Source: Mucilaginibacter empetricola (GTDB lineage Bacteria; Bacteroidota; Bacteroidia; Sphingobacteriales; Sphingobacteriaceae). From it: 64,000 bases of DNA. Below are positions 57,591 through 64,000 of this stretch, one piece after another. The DNA lies in contig NZ_JANUBZ010000010.1 in assembly GCF_024808665.1 (NCBI RefSeq), forward strand, positions 186,001 to 250,000, given 5' to 3'. The translations under genes were made by a program, and so were the position numbers. How positions within the stretch are numbered: the first letter of the stretch is position 1; each line of letters begins with the position of its first letter. A model generated the notes under the pieces. It was not told the DNA's origin. It searched no databases and saw nothing but the letters and a program-made list of their open reading frames with translations.

Positions 57591-57755
57591 GCCTCACCCT
57601 GCCCTCTCCAGGGGAGAGGGTTCTGAAAAAGCGCGAAGTTAAAGTCCTCTCCTTGCGCCACCGCTAAAGCTTAGGCGGCACGCGGTTGGAGAGGATTATT
57701 CATATATTGTTATTTCTTTAAGGTATTCATGAGAGCTTCGCTGTTTAGGTGAGGC
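57591..57755 (+). repeat. 165-bp repeat with inverted ends, copy 2 (right of GDPD)
   Basis: Same element as 50281-50397, beginning directly after the GDPD stop codon. It contains an extra 48 bases before the common end TAGGTGAGGC. The common part is highly similar, with long exact words. Same orientation as copy 1, so the 7.2-kb SusC-GDPD cassette lies between direct repeats. Confidence 0.75.
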
Positions 57756-57844
57756 CAATGAGTTTTGTTAAAAAGAAGTATTTTAATTATTTCGAACTAA
57801 TGATATCTTAATGACAGATAATTACTTTTATTTAAATTTAGCCA

Positions 57845-58696
57845 ATGAGCTCACGCAGAAAATTTATTGAAAAGGCCGCAGCAGGTATAGCCGCTGTTAG
57901 TCTTTTGCCCGCTGTTAATACTTTTGCGGCAAGTAACAATGTCTATAAAAGACAACTAACTTCCAAACCTAAACTGAGGTTTGCCATTGCATCAGACATT
58001 CACTACGGACAAGAAGGTACCGATTATACTGCCTACACCGGCAGTATGGTTAAATGGCTGAACGAGGACCACAACAAAAATAAATTAGATCTGGTGATCA
58101 TTAACGGCGACCTGGTACACAACCGCCCCGACTTGTTGCCCGAGATTAAAAGAAACTACCTGGACAAGTTAGATGTGCCCTGTTACACTATTCCGGGGAA
58201 TCATGATTTTGCAGATGGCGGAATCTGGAAAACGGTTTTTGGCTACGAGGATAAATATGTTATTGAAATGGATGAAGTCGCTTTCGTGTTTGCCAATACA
58301 GCCGATACTAAAGGAGGATATGTTTGTCCGGATAATGAATTTTTAAAATCATCGCTCGATAAGCTTACGGATAAAAAAATAGTGTTTGTGATCTTGCATA
58401 TTGCACCCGTGCAATGGTTAAAAACGGAGGCCACCATATTTTTAAACTGCCCTGATACTGTTAGCCTGTTACATAATTATCCGAATGTGAAAGCCGCTTT
58501 CCACGGGCACGATCATACGTTGGATGGTGTGCGATACACCGATAAACTCCCTCATTTTTTCGACTCGCACATTGGCGGCAACTGGGGAACCGATTATCGC
58601 GGGTACCGGGTAGTGGAGGTACATAATGATAATACCATTTACACCTACCAGGTAAACGCCAGCCAGAACCCGGTATTAAACGCCAATAAATTTTAA
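57845..58696 (+). CDS. Calcineurin-like metallophosphoesterase, Tat-exported
   Basis: A 283-residue protein with a twin-arginine signal (SSRRKFIEKAAAGIAAVSLL). The metallophosphoesterase blocks are in order: SDIHYG (D51, H53), INGDLV (D89), PGNHDFADG (N119, H120), a single His in FVILHIAP and FHGHDHTLDG. VNASQNPVLNANKF ends the protein. It should hydrolyse phosphate esters in the periplasm with a di-metal centre. It lies 255 bases after the GDPD gene, beyond the right repeat, in the same direction. It may be part of the organophosphorus regulon, although the shared promoter sequence is not seen upstream of it. Confidence 0.88.
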   Translation: MSSRRKFIEKAAAGIAAVSLLPAVNTFAASNNVYKRQLTSKPKLRFAIASDIHYGQEGTDYTAYTGSMVKWLNEDHNKNKLDLVIINGDLVHNRPDLLPEIKRNYLDKLDVPCYTIPGNHDFADGGIWKTVFGYEDKYVIEMDEVAFVFANTADTKGGYVCPDNEFLKSSLDKLTDKKIVFVILHIAPVQWLKTEATIFLNCPDTVSLLHNYPNVKAAFHGHDHTLDGVRYTDKLPHFFDSHIGGNWGTDYRGYRVVEVHNDNTIYTYQVNASQNPVLNANKF

Positions 58697-58713
58697 TAAA
58701 CCCCAAACTAAAT

Positions 58714-58942
58714 ATAGCGATGGTTTTTAAACGAGAGGTGTTCGAAACATTAAAAAGGGTGTCATGCTGAGGCTCTCGAAGCATGTGGGCAAAGGCATTA
58801 ATCGCCATGCCTTCACGTCTTGCATCAACGGTAGTGCATTGGCGTATACCCAACGCACACCCTTCGAGTGCCTCAGGGTGACACCGATGTTGAATATTCA
58901 TAACCATGTTTCGAACACCCTTAGTTTTAAACACATCGCTAT
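58714..58942. repeat. Palindrome family member 3, split by a nested inverted-repeat element
   Basis: Outer halves ATAGCGATGG (58714) and ACATCGCTAT (to 58942) are those of the 28-bp palindrome at 15279. Between them is about 200 bp with its own inverted ends, GGTGTTCGAAACAT (58737-58750) and ATGTTTCGAACACC (58906-58919), and a further inner pair around GGTGTCATGCTGAGGC and GCCTCAGGGTGACACC. This looks like one small element inserted into another. The rest of 58697-59093 holds only the DoxX leader. Confidence 0.65.
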
Positions 58943-59082
58943 GTAAAAAGCCACCCAGCATTTATTCTTCCCCTCTATTGCTTTTTTAAAACCACTTGTG
59001 TAACTTTATTGTTATAAAGTAAAAATGGCGATAGCCTCACCAAGGCTATCTGACCAATTATAAACCTATTTTACTTAAAAAC

Positions 59083-59088
59083 GGGAGG
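59083..59088 (+). promoter_or_regulatory. Shine-Dalgarno-like ribosome site GGGAGG
   Basis: GGGAGG lies 5 bases before the DoxX ATG. Such a strong purine-rich site is unusual here, since most genes in the window have only A-rich leaders. A GATAGCC / GGCTATC hairpin lies about 40 bases upstream. Confidence 0.45.
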
Positions 59089-59093
59089 CTGGA

Positions 59094-59537
59094 ATGAACC
59101 TGGTTCATAAAATTGAAAATTGGGGCGATACGCATCATCCCATGGTGTTGGACGTTGTTCGTGTAGCGTTAGGGATCTTCTTAATGCTTAAAGGCTTCGC
59201 TTTTTTGGATAACTCCGCTTATCTGAAAGATATGATTGAAGATCAAAGCGTAGTTTATATTCCCATGGCTTTGTTAATGACGGTTGTTTACTACGTTATA
59301 TTTGCCCATTTAGTAGGCGGTGTGCTTATAGCGATGGGCACTTTAACACGCTTTGCCTGTATTATTCAAATACCGATTGTACTGGCTGCTGTGTTTATGA
59401 CAGACTTTTTTACTTCGGCTATAAACTCAATGGCCTGGCCATCAATAATAGCCTTAGTACTGCTGGTTATTTTTATGGTGATAGGCTCCGGCCCGCTTTC
59501 GCTCGACAGGTATTTGTCCAAATGGGAAGTGGTTTGA
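59094..59537 (+). CDS. DoxX-family membrane protein
   Basis: A 147-residue protein with four membrane segments (about 21-38, 58-83, 85-105 and 112-135). VVRVALGIFLMLKGFAFLDN is the typical first segment, and AHLVGGVLIAMGTLTRFACI and the ending SGPLSLDRYLSKW are DoxX-like. DoxX proteins are small membrane subunits linked to quinol oxidation, thiosulfate metabolism or redox homeostasis, but many have no known reaction. It stands alone on the plus strand with an unusually good ribosome site. It is convergent with the zinc-finger gene of the kinase/redox module. Confidence 0.85.
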   Translation: MNLVHKIENWGDTHHPMVLDVVRVALGIFLMLKGFAFLDNSAYLKDMIEDQSVVYIPMALLMTVVYYVIFAHLVGGVLIAMGTLTRFACIIQIPIVLAAVFMTDFFTSAINSMAWPSIIALVLLVIFMVIGSGPLSLDRYLSKWEVV

Positions 59538-59656
59538 CAGTTGGCAGTTTCTAGTAGGCAGTTTGCAGCAGGTTAACAGTTCGCAGCTCACGGTAGGTAG
59601 TTTGCAATTTCATTTACTATCTAACTGCCCACTGCAAACTAATAACTGGCAACTGA
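59538..59656. repeat. Low-complexity CAGTTTGCAGTT-type tract
   Basis: Words such as CAGTTGGCAGTTT, AGGCAGTTTGCAGCAGG and their complements (AACTGCCCACTGCAAACT) are repeated, giving an imperfect inverted arrangement between the convergent DoxX and zinc-finger genes. Non-coding. Confidence 0.5.
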
Positions 59657-59658
59657 AG

Positions 59659-59931
59659 CTAATATTCCGCCATTTCTTCATCAACATAGCACCACAGCCA
59701 GCGTTCGCCCGGTTCTGCTGAGATTACAACAGGGTGCCCGGCTTCATTTGCATGTTTACTGGCGTGTTGTGCAGGAGAACTGTCGCAGCATAAAGTAACG
59801 CCACAAGTTTGGCAGGTGCGCAGGTGCACCCATTCGCCATTTACTTTAACACATTCTTCGCATACATAAGCCTTCGGATGCTTAAGTGATTTTATTTCTT
59901 CCAGATGTTTGCAAACGCTGTCGTCTTCCAT
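59659..59931 (-). CDS. UBP-type zinc finger domain protein
   Basis: A 90-residue protein that is essentially one ZnF-UBP domain. Ligand-type residues appear in CKHLEEI, YVCEECVKVNGEW, LRTCQTCGVTLCCDSS, and QHASKHANEAGHPVVISAEP, followed by WLWCYVDEE. The pattern matches the domain that binds the free C-terminus of ubiquitin in eukaryotic deubiquitinases and HDAC6. Bacteria lack ubiquitin in general, so its partner here is unknown. It is the last gene of the minus-strand unit with the REC-TrxR-like fusion (179 bases upstream) and the cNMP-binding kinase, which suggests a role in that pathway. Confidence 0.88.
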   Translation of the reverse strand: MEDDSVCKHLEEIKSLKHPKAYVCEECVKVNGEWVHLRTCQTCGVTLCCDSSPAQHASKHANEAGHPVVISAEPGERWLWCYVDEEMAEY

Positions 59932-60110
59932 GGTGTTTGTTTTTGTTAAGCCCTTAAATAATAAAAATCAATGTCATCGAAACGATAGTGAGAAAACTTT
60001 TGCGACAAACAGGTTCTGCGTTTTGCCTATTTCGCGCAAAAGATTTTCCGCTATGTTTAAGAGATTACCTCTATTTTAACCCGCCTAACTAAAGCTGACG
60101 GTAAATTGAA

Positions 60111-61772
60111 CTATACCTCTGCCAAATACTTATGTACAAAGCTTATAGCCATTGATCCTTCACCCACGGCTGACGCTACCCTGTTCATAGCTCCTGCACG
60201 CACATCGCCGGCGGCAAAAATACCGCTGCAACTGGTTTCCAGTAAAAATGGGTCGCGTTTATTCTTCCATATTTTCTGGAACTGGTCATATCGCCTTAAC
60301 TCGCGACCGGTTTCAATAAAACCTTTTTCGTCTTTCAAAATATCGAGTTTTATCCAGTCGGTATAAGGTTTTGCACCAATAAAGACATATAAAGCCGCCG
60401 CGTCCCTGGTCTCTTGTTGTTTTGTTTTAACGTTGATAAGAGTAAGTCTTTCCAGGCTGTTGGTACCGCAGGCTTCCATTACCTCGGTATCTGTTAATAT
60501 GGAAATGTTTTCAATGTTTTCAATCTGGGTAATCAAATAAGCCGACATGGTGTACGACAAACTATCCCTGCGGATAATGATATACACGTTTTTTGCATAT
60601 TTGGACAAATACACTGCCGATTGCCCTGCCGAGTTACCACCACCAATAATGTAAACATCTTTGTCCTTACAGGCGGAAGCTTCGGTCATGGCAGCCCCGT
60701 AATACACGCCTGCGCCGGTGAAGTTTTCAATACCTTTTACTTCCAGCTTACGGTAATCAACGCCGGTGGTTATTACTACCGTGCGGCTAATAATTTCGGG
60801 ACCATCATCCAGTATAATGGTTTTGTAACCATCTTTTTGGGTGATATCACTTACTGCCTGCGGCGATAAAAATTCAGCACCTAATCGTTTGGCTTGACTA
60901 ATGGCGCGCCTGGTTAAATCGGCCCCGCTCAAACCAGATGGAAAGCCCAGGTAATTCTCAATCCTCGAACTCGATCCGGCCTGTCCGCCCGGCGCCTTGC
61001 GCTCAATCAATAAAGTTCTCAAACCTTCTGACGCACCATAAACCGCAGCTGCCAAACCCGCCGGGCCTGCGCCAATAATCACCACATCATAAATTTCTTT
61101 AATTATCTGCGGACTTTTGCGCGCTTTTTCTGCAATGGCCCTTATGGTTGGTTTGCATAAATAACTACCATCCTCAAAAATAACCATTGGTAATTGCTCA
61201 ATGCCTACTTTGTTTAGCTCCAATGCATCTTTGGCGTCCGGGTTTTTCTCAATATCCAGCCAGCGATAAGGTACAAGGTTGCTAGCCAGGTAATCTTTAA
61301 CCGTGTGCGATTGGGGCGAAAACTGGTAGCCAACTACCTTAATGCCCTTAAACACGGGCTCGTAATCGCTTTGCCAGTCATCCAGCAAATCATTTATCAC
61401 CGGGAAAAGTTTTTCCTCCGGCGGATCCCAGGGCTTCATCAGGTAATAATCAAGCTTAACATCATTTATAGCCTTAATAGCGGCTTCCGTATCCGAGTAA
61501 GCGGTTAATAAAACACGCTTGGCATCAGGAAATATTTTTATCGCTTTTTCCAAAAACGCTACGCCCTCCATCTCGGGCATACGCTGATCGCAAACAAACA
61601 TGGCAACAACATCTGAGCTGTTTTTTAAATCTGTTAAGCTCTCTAGCGCTTCATTGGCAGATGTTGTGCTTAAAATTTTATATTCTTTGCCGTACATCGT
61701 TCGCAGATCGCGGCTTATGGCACGTAACACCTGTGGATCATCATCTATCGAAAAAATTATGGGTCGTTCCAT
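60111..61772 (-). CDS. Response regulator fused to glutaredoxin-like and thioredoxin-reductase-like domains (cysteine-less)
   Basis: A 553-residue three-domain fusion. Receiver 1-125: acidic D10-D12, phosphoacceptor D62 in FVCDQRMPEMEG, K113 in LMKPWD. A glutaredoxin-like domain at about 143-217 has S152-P-Q-S155 where CPxC would be, with the cis-Pro in EQLPMVIFEDG. A thioredoxin-reductase-like FAD/NADPH part starts at IIGAGPAGLAAA (234-239 motif), with a second dinucleotide motif in IIGGGNSAGQSA and FAAGDVRAGA near the end. The usual CxxC of TrxR is absent (VYYGAAMTEA), so it cannot reduce thioredoxin normally. It lies 64 bases after the kinase gene. Database names call such proteins fused response regulator/thioredoxin-disulfide reductases. 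Confidence 0.9.
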   Translation of the reverse strand: MERPIIFSIDDDPQVLRAISRDLRTMYGKEYKILSTTSANEALESLTDLKNSSDVVAMFVCDQRMPEMEGVAFLEKAIKIFPDAKRVLLTAYSDTEAAIKAINDVKLDYYLMKPWDPPEEKLFPVINDLLDDWQSDYEPVFKGIKVVGYQFSPQSHTVKDYLASNLVPYRWLDIEKNPDAKDALELNKVGIEQLPMVIFEDGSYLCKPTIRAIAEKARKSPQIIKEIYDVVIIGAGPAGLAAAVYGASEGLRTLLIERKAPGGQAGSSSRIENYLGFPSGLSGADLTRRAISQAKRLGAEFLSPQAVSDITQKDGYKTIILDDGPEIISRTVVITTGVDYRKLEVKGIENFTGAGVYYGAAMTEASACKDKDVYIIGGGNSAGQSAVYLSKYAKNVYIIIRRDSLSYTMSAYLITQIENIENISILTDTEVMEACGTNSLERLTLINVKTKQQETRDAAALYVFIGAKPYTDWIKLDILKDEKGFIETGRELRRYDQFQKIWKNKRDPFLLETSCSGIFAAGDVRAGAMNRVASAVGEGSMAISFVHKYLAEV

Positions 61773-61836
61773 TGGGTAGTAGTGTAATCGTTATTATCTA
61801 TTTAATTCTTATCGGGAGCGTTTAAAAACTCCTCCA

Positions 61837-63237
61837 TTATCCGTCAATCGGGAAGCAAACAATAAATTCAGTTTTGCCCGGTACCGATCTTACCTTTATT
61901 GAGCCATTGTGCTGATGTACTATTCTGAGCACCACCTCTAAACCCATGCCTGTGCCTTTGCCCATTTCTTTAGTGGTAAAAAACGGATCAAATATGCGGG
62001 TCTTTATCTCCTCAGGTATACCCGGCCCATCATCAATTATAAACACTTGTACAAACTCGCGTTCTTTCTCGGTTTTTATGGTTAGCGTACCTTTACCATT
62101 TGGCTCCATGGCATCAAGCGCATTATCAATCAGATTGGTCCATACCTGGTTAAGTTCGCCTATCATGGCTTTTACCGGTGGCAGAGATTCATCATAATCC
62201 TCAACAATGGTAACATTGTCTTTTTTTATCTTGTATCCCAGCATGGTTAGCGTATTGCGTATGCCAATATGGATATCAGCATATTGCTTGTCTGATCCAC
62301 GGTCCATGTGTGTGAAAATCTTCACAGAACTTACCAGGTCGGCAATCCTTCGCGATGATTCCTGAATATCTTCAACCATCCGCTCCTTAACCAACAGGCT
62401 GCTTATCCAGCTAAAAACCGGCGAGCAGTAATTGGATGGAATATGATTACAAAATGCTTCCAGGTTTTCAACGGTAAAGTTAAAATCAACAAAGGTTTCG
62501 GCTATGTCATAGCTATTTTCAACTTCGTGCTCATCCAGCCAGTCGGCCAATTCTTCTTCACGTTTCGTTTTTTCTTTTAGGGTTAAATGCGGCCGTTCTT
62601 TTACTGCAAGTAGCAGGGCAAGCTCTTTATTCAGGCCATCTACCTGCTCCGCATTCATTTTTATGGCAATAACCTTTTTTAGTGACTGCGGCTCCAGTCG
62701 CAAATGTTCAATAAGTGCTACCGAATCGCGCACAATGGCCGATGCGGGGTTATTTAACTCGTGCGCCAATCCCGCCGAAAGTTTGCCCAACGCCATCATT
62801 TTTTCGTTTTGCTGCTGTAAGGCAGTAAACTCACGTACGCGGTTGCTCATTACATGCACCAGTGCCTGGGTAAGTTCAAAATGATTATTTATCATTTCCC
62901 TTATCCTTTCGGTAGGGTACGACAAATACTTTAGTTCGCCTATCGCCTGGCTGCTGGCGGTAGCAATCATTCCGCGCGAATAGGGCAGATACCCGGTTAC
63001 ATCGCCGGGGCCAAAGGTGGCAAAATCGCGCCGGCTGCCGTTTTGCATCAGGTAGAGCTGTAAGCGCCCGCTTATTATAAAGTGGGGCCCGGCAAGCTCG
63101 TCGCCAGGTTTGGTAAAAGGTTCACCACTGGCAAGCGTATGTTCGGTACAATTGGCTATCAGCCAATCCAGCTGATCTTCAGGTACGTTTTTTAACGCTT
63201 CGAATGTTTTTAATATAGAAGATGTTATGGTTTGCAT
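61837..63237 (-). CDS. Sensor histidine kinase with N-terminal cyclic-nucleotide-binding domain
   Basis: A 466-residue soluble kinase; no membrane segment is seen. The cNMP-binding domain covers about 15-130 ([35 protein letters not shown]). Dimerisation and phosphoacceptor helix: [17 protein letters not shown], with the His near residue 158. A helical linker follows. The ATPase domain has [16 protein letters not shown] (N box), DDGPGIPEE (G1) and [11 protein letters not shown] (G2). It probably phosphorylates the receiver of the fusion protein encoded 64 bases downstream. The start at 63237 fits [15 protein letters not shown]. The effector-binding loop lacks an obvious cAMP phosphate-binding Arg, so the ligand may not be cAMP. 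Confidence 0.9.
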   Translation of the reverse strand: MQTITSSILKTFEALKNVPEDQLDWLIANCTEHTLASGEPFTKPGDELAGPHFIISGRLQLYLMQNGSRRDFATFGPGDVTGYLPYSRGMIATASSQAIGELKYLSYPTERIREMINNHFELTQALVHVMSNRVREFTALQQQNEKMMALGKLSAGLAHELNNPASAIVRDSVALIEHLRLEPQSLKKVIAIKMNAEQVDGLNKELALLLAVKERPHLTLKEKTKREEELADWLDEHEVENSYDIAETFVDFNFTVENLEAFCNHIPSNYCSPVFSWISSLLVKERMVEDIQESSRRIADLVSSVKIFTHMDRGSDKQYADIHIGIRNTLTMLGYKIKKDNVTIVEDYDESLPPVKAMIGELNQVWTNLIDNALDAMEPNGKGTLTIKTEKEREFVQVFIIDDGPGIPEEIKTRIFDPFFTTKEMGKGTGMGLEVVLRIVHQHNGSIKVRSVPGKTEFIVCFPIDG

Positions 63238-63347
63238 GCATTTAAAAGTAAGTAATATTCTTTAATTTTAGCGAATAGCTATATTTTTTGACATGTATTG
63301 TACATTAAACATATCCGTCAACAGTTATATTTAACCGATATTTATTT

Positions 63348-63629
63348 ATGGAAATACAAAACAGAAATGACGGTAAACGCGGAGCCTTCTTTATTGAAGA
63401 CGAAGGTAAGGAAATTGCCCTGATGCATTATACTTTTGCTGGTCCCGGAAAAATAATAATTGACCATACTGAAGTGAACGAAGCTTACGAAGGCAAAGGT
63501 TTAGGTCGTAAACTGGTAAAAGCCGGTGTTGATTATGCCCGCGAACAGCATATTAAAATATTACCGCTTTGTCCGTTTGCCAAAAAGATATTTAGCATTA
63601 CGCCTGATTATGCCGATGTGCTGTTTTAG
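63348..63629 (+). CDS. Small GNAT-family N-acetyltransferase (YjdJ/COG2388-like)
   Basis: A 93-residue single-domain protein. The acetyl-CoA motif is in YEGKGLGRKLVKAGVDYARE, preceded by IIDHTEVNEAYEG and followed by IKILPLCPFAKKIF, which is the usual pattern of the very short COG2388 group that includes human GTLF3B/NATD1. These proteins bind acetyl-CoA; substrates are not known. It is divergent from the kinase gene, with a plausible AT-rich shared promoter, and precedes an OsmC gene after a short repeat. Confidence 0.88.
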   Translation: MEIQNRNDGKRGAFFIEDEGKEIALMHYTFAGPGKIIIDHTEVNEAYEGKGLGRKLVKAGVDYAREQHIKILPLCPFAKKIFSITPDYADVLF

Positions 63630-63634
63630 TGAGC

Positions 63635-63675
63635 TCATAGATGATAGTTCATGGTTCATGGGGGTTGGCTGGTGA
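63635..63675 (+). repeat. Intergenic TCATAG/TTCATGG-type repeat, copy B
   Basis: TCATAGATGATAGTTCATGG and the following G-rich stretch resemble 1580-1620. It starts 6 bases after the GNAT stop codon; both copies sit directly behind plus-strand genes. Confidence 0.55.
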
Positions 63676-63723
63676 GGCTTTAGCCGAAATGAAATTGATA
63701 TAATTCCAATTAAAATACTGTTT

Positions 63724-64000
63724 ATGAAATACCTGCTGGAACATCCCGTAACTGCCGTAATAGGCACCGAAAAATATAAATGCGTTGTTGAATGGCGGCA
63801 CGGTAAGTTTATTGTTGATGAGCCAGAAGCTACCGGTGGTAATGATTTGGGCCCCGATCCTTATACGTTGTTGTTATCGTCATTAGGTACCTGCACCATT
63901 GCCACCCTACGCATGTATATTGACAGAAAAGGCTGGGATGTGCCGCAAATTGGCGTTGCCGTAAACATGTATCAGGAATTAAAGGGCGATAAAACCATCA
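63724..64000 (+). CDS. OsmC-family protein, N-terminal part, cut by window edge
   Basis: An ATG at 63724 opens a frame of 92 codons that runs off the window. It reads MKYLLEHPVTAVIGTEKYKC, then WRHGKFIVDEPEATGGNDLG and PDPYTLLLSSLGTCTIATLR. The PDPYxLLLSSLGTCT segment is the first conserved block of the OsmC/Ohr fold, with its Cys in the position of the peroxide-reactive cysteine; the second Cys would be beyond the edge. Such proteins reduce organic hydroperoxides or have other, unknown roles. It lies 95 bases after the GNAT gene in the same direction. Confidence 0.85.
   Translation, partial: MKYLLEHPVTAVIGTEKYKCVVEWRHGKFIVDEPEATGGNDLGPDPYTLLLSSLGTCTIATLRMYIDRKGWDVPQIGVAVNMYQELKGDKTI

Noticed and set aside
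58461..58961. 166-codon minus-strand frame over the end of the metallophosphatase
   Set aside because: It covers the palindromic repeat and antisense of a well-supported gene, with Cys/Arg/His-rich composition typical of chance frames.
60111..61772. Genuine thioredoxin reductase partner for the thioredoxin at 34180
   Set aside because: The CxxC needed for electron transfer to thioredoxin is missing.
1..64000. tRNA, rRNA, CRISPR array, prophage, integrase or IS transposase
   Set aside because: I looked for these on both strands and saw no cloverleaf-like gene, regularly spaced repeats or recombinase motifs; the repeats found are isolated palindromes.

Overview
This window looks like chromosomal DNA of a Bacteroidota member of the Sphingobacteriaceae, most like Mucilaginibacter or Pedobacter. 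The signs are SusC/SusD and TonB-dependent outer-membrane proteins, DUF2911, DUF3810 and DUF5690 proteins, -7 elements of the TAnnTTTG type, almost no Shine-Dalgarno sequences, a sphingolipid desaturase, and many short palindromic intergenic repeats. I see no rRNA, tRNA, CRISPR array, transposase, phage or plasmid gene. The genus is an inference from gene content.

Layout. 1-11.1 kb: a cut S45 acylase, DUF3810 and DUF2911 proteins, a GT-C glycosyltransferase, an MG2/plug protein, an MFS carrier, and an ECF sigma factor with a membrane partner. 11.2-18 kb: two outer-membrane beta-barrel receptors around a secreted unknown protein and a 55-aa ORF. 18.1-27.8 kb: an NlpC/P60 peptidase, an EamA half-transporter, then a two-component system followed by a TolC-adaptor-RND efflux operon and a YncE propeller. 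27.9-29.8 kb: a desaturase closely resembling the eukaryotic sphingolipid delta-4 desaturase, paired with a fatty-acid-hydroxylase-superfamily protein. 29.9-42.4 kb: a mixed set including a GH27 alpha-galactosidase, thioredoxin, an acyltransferase-like membrane protein, an esterase, an isochorismatase-like protein, a Tat-exported metallo-beta-lactamase-fold protein, a second GT-C enzyme, a serpin lipoprotein and a DinB protein.

42.9-58.7 kb is the most striking region: an organophosphorus locus. A minus-strand operon encodes a phosphonatase-like HAD, a DUF5690 carrier, an aminophosphonate-type FAD oxidoreductase and a phosphocholine-specific phospholipase C. Next to it are an XRE-cupin regulator, a PhnZ-like HD oxygenase, and a plus-strand operon of SusC, SusD, an alkaline-phosphatase-superfamily hydrolase and a glycerophosphodiesterase, followed by a Tat metallophosphatase. 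The two operons share a 23-base promoter/operator sequence identical at 22 positions, so they are probably co-regulated. A coherent reading is surface release of phospho- or phosphonolipid headgroups, SusCD uptake, and cytoplasmic C-P bond cleavage.

59-64 kb: DoxX, then a three-gene module (cyclic-nucleotide-binding histidine kinase; response regulator fused to glutaredoxin-like and thioredoxin-reductase-like domains that both lack their cysteine pairs; UBP-type zinc finger), then a small GNAT and a cut OsmC gene. This module is a second good candidate for an uncharacterised system.

Intergenic DNA is rich in dispersed palindromic elements, including a 162-bp MITE-like repeat present twice and a direct repeat flanking the SusCD operon.
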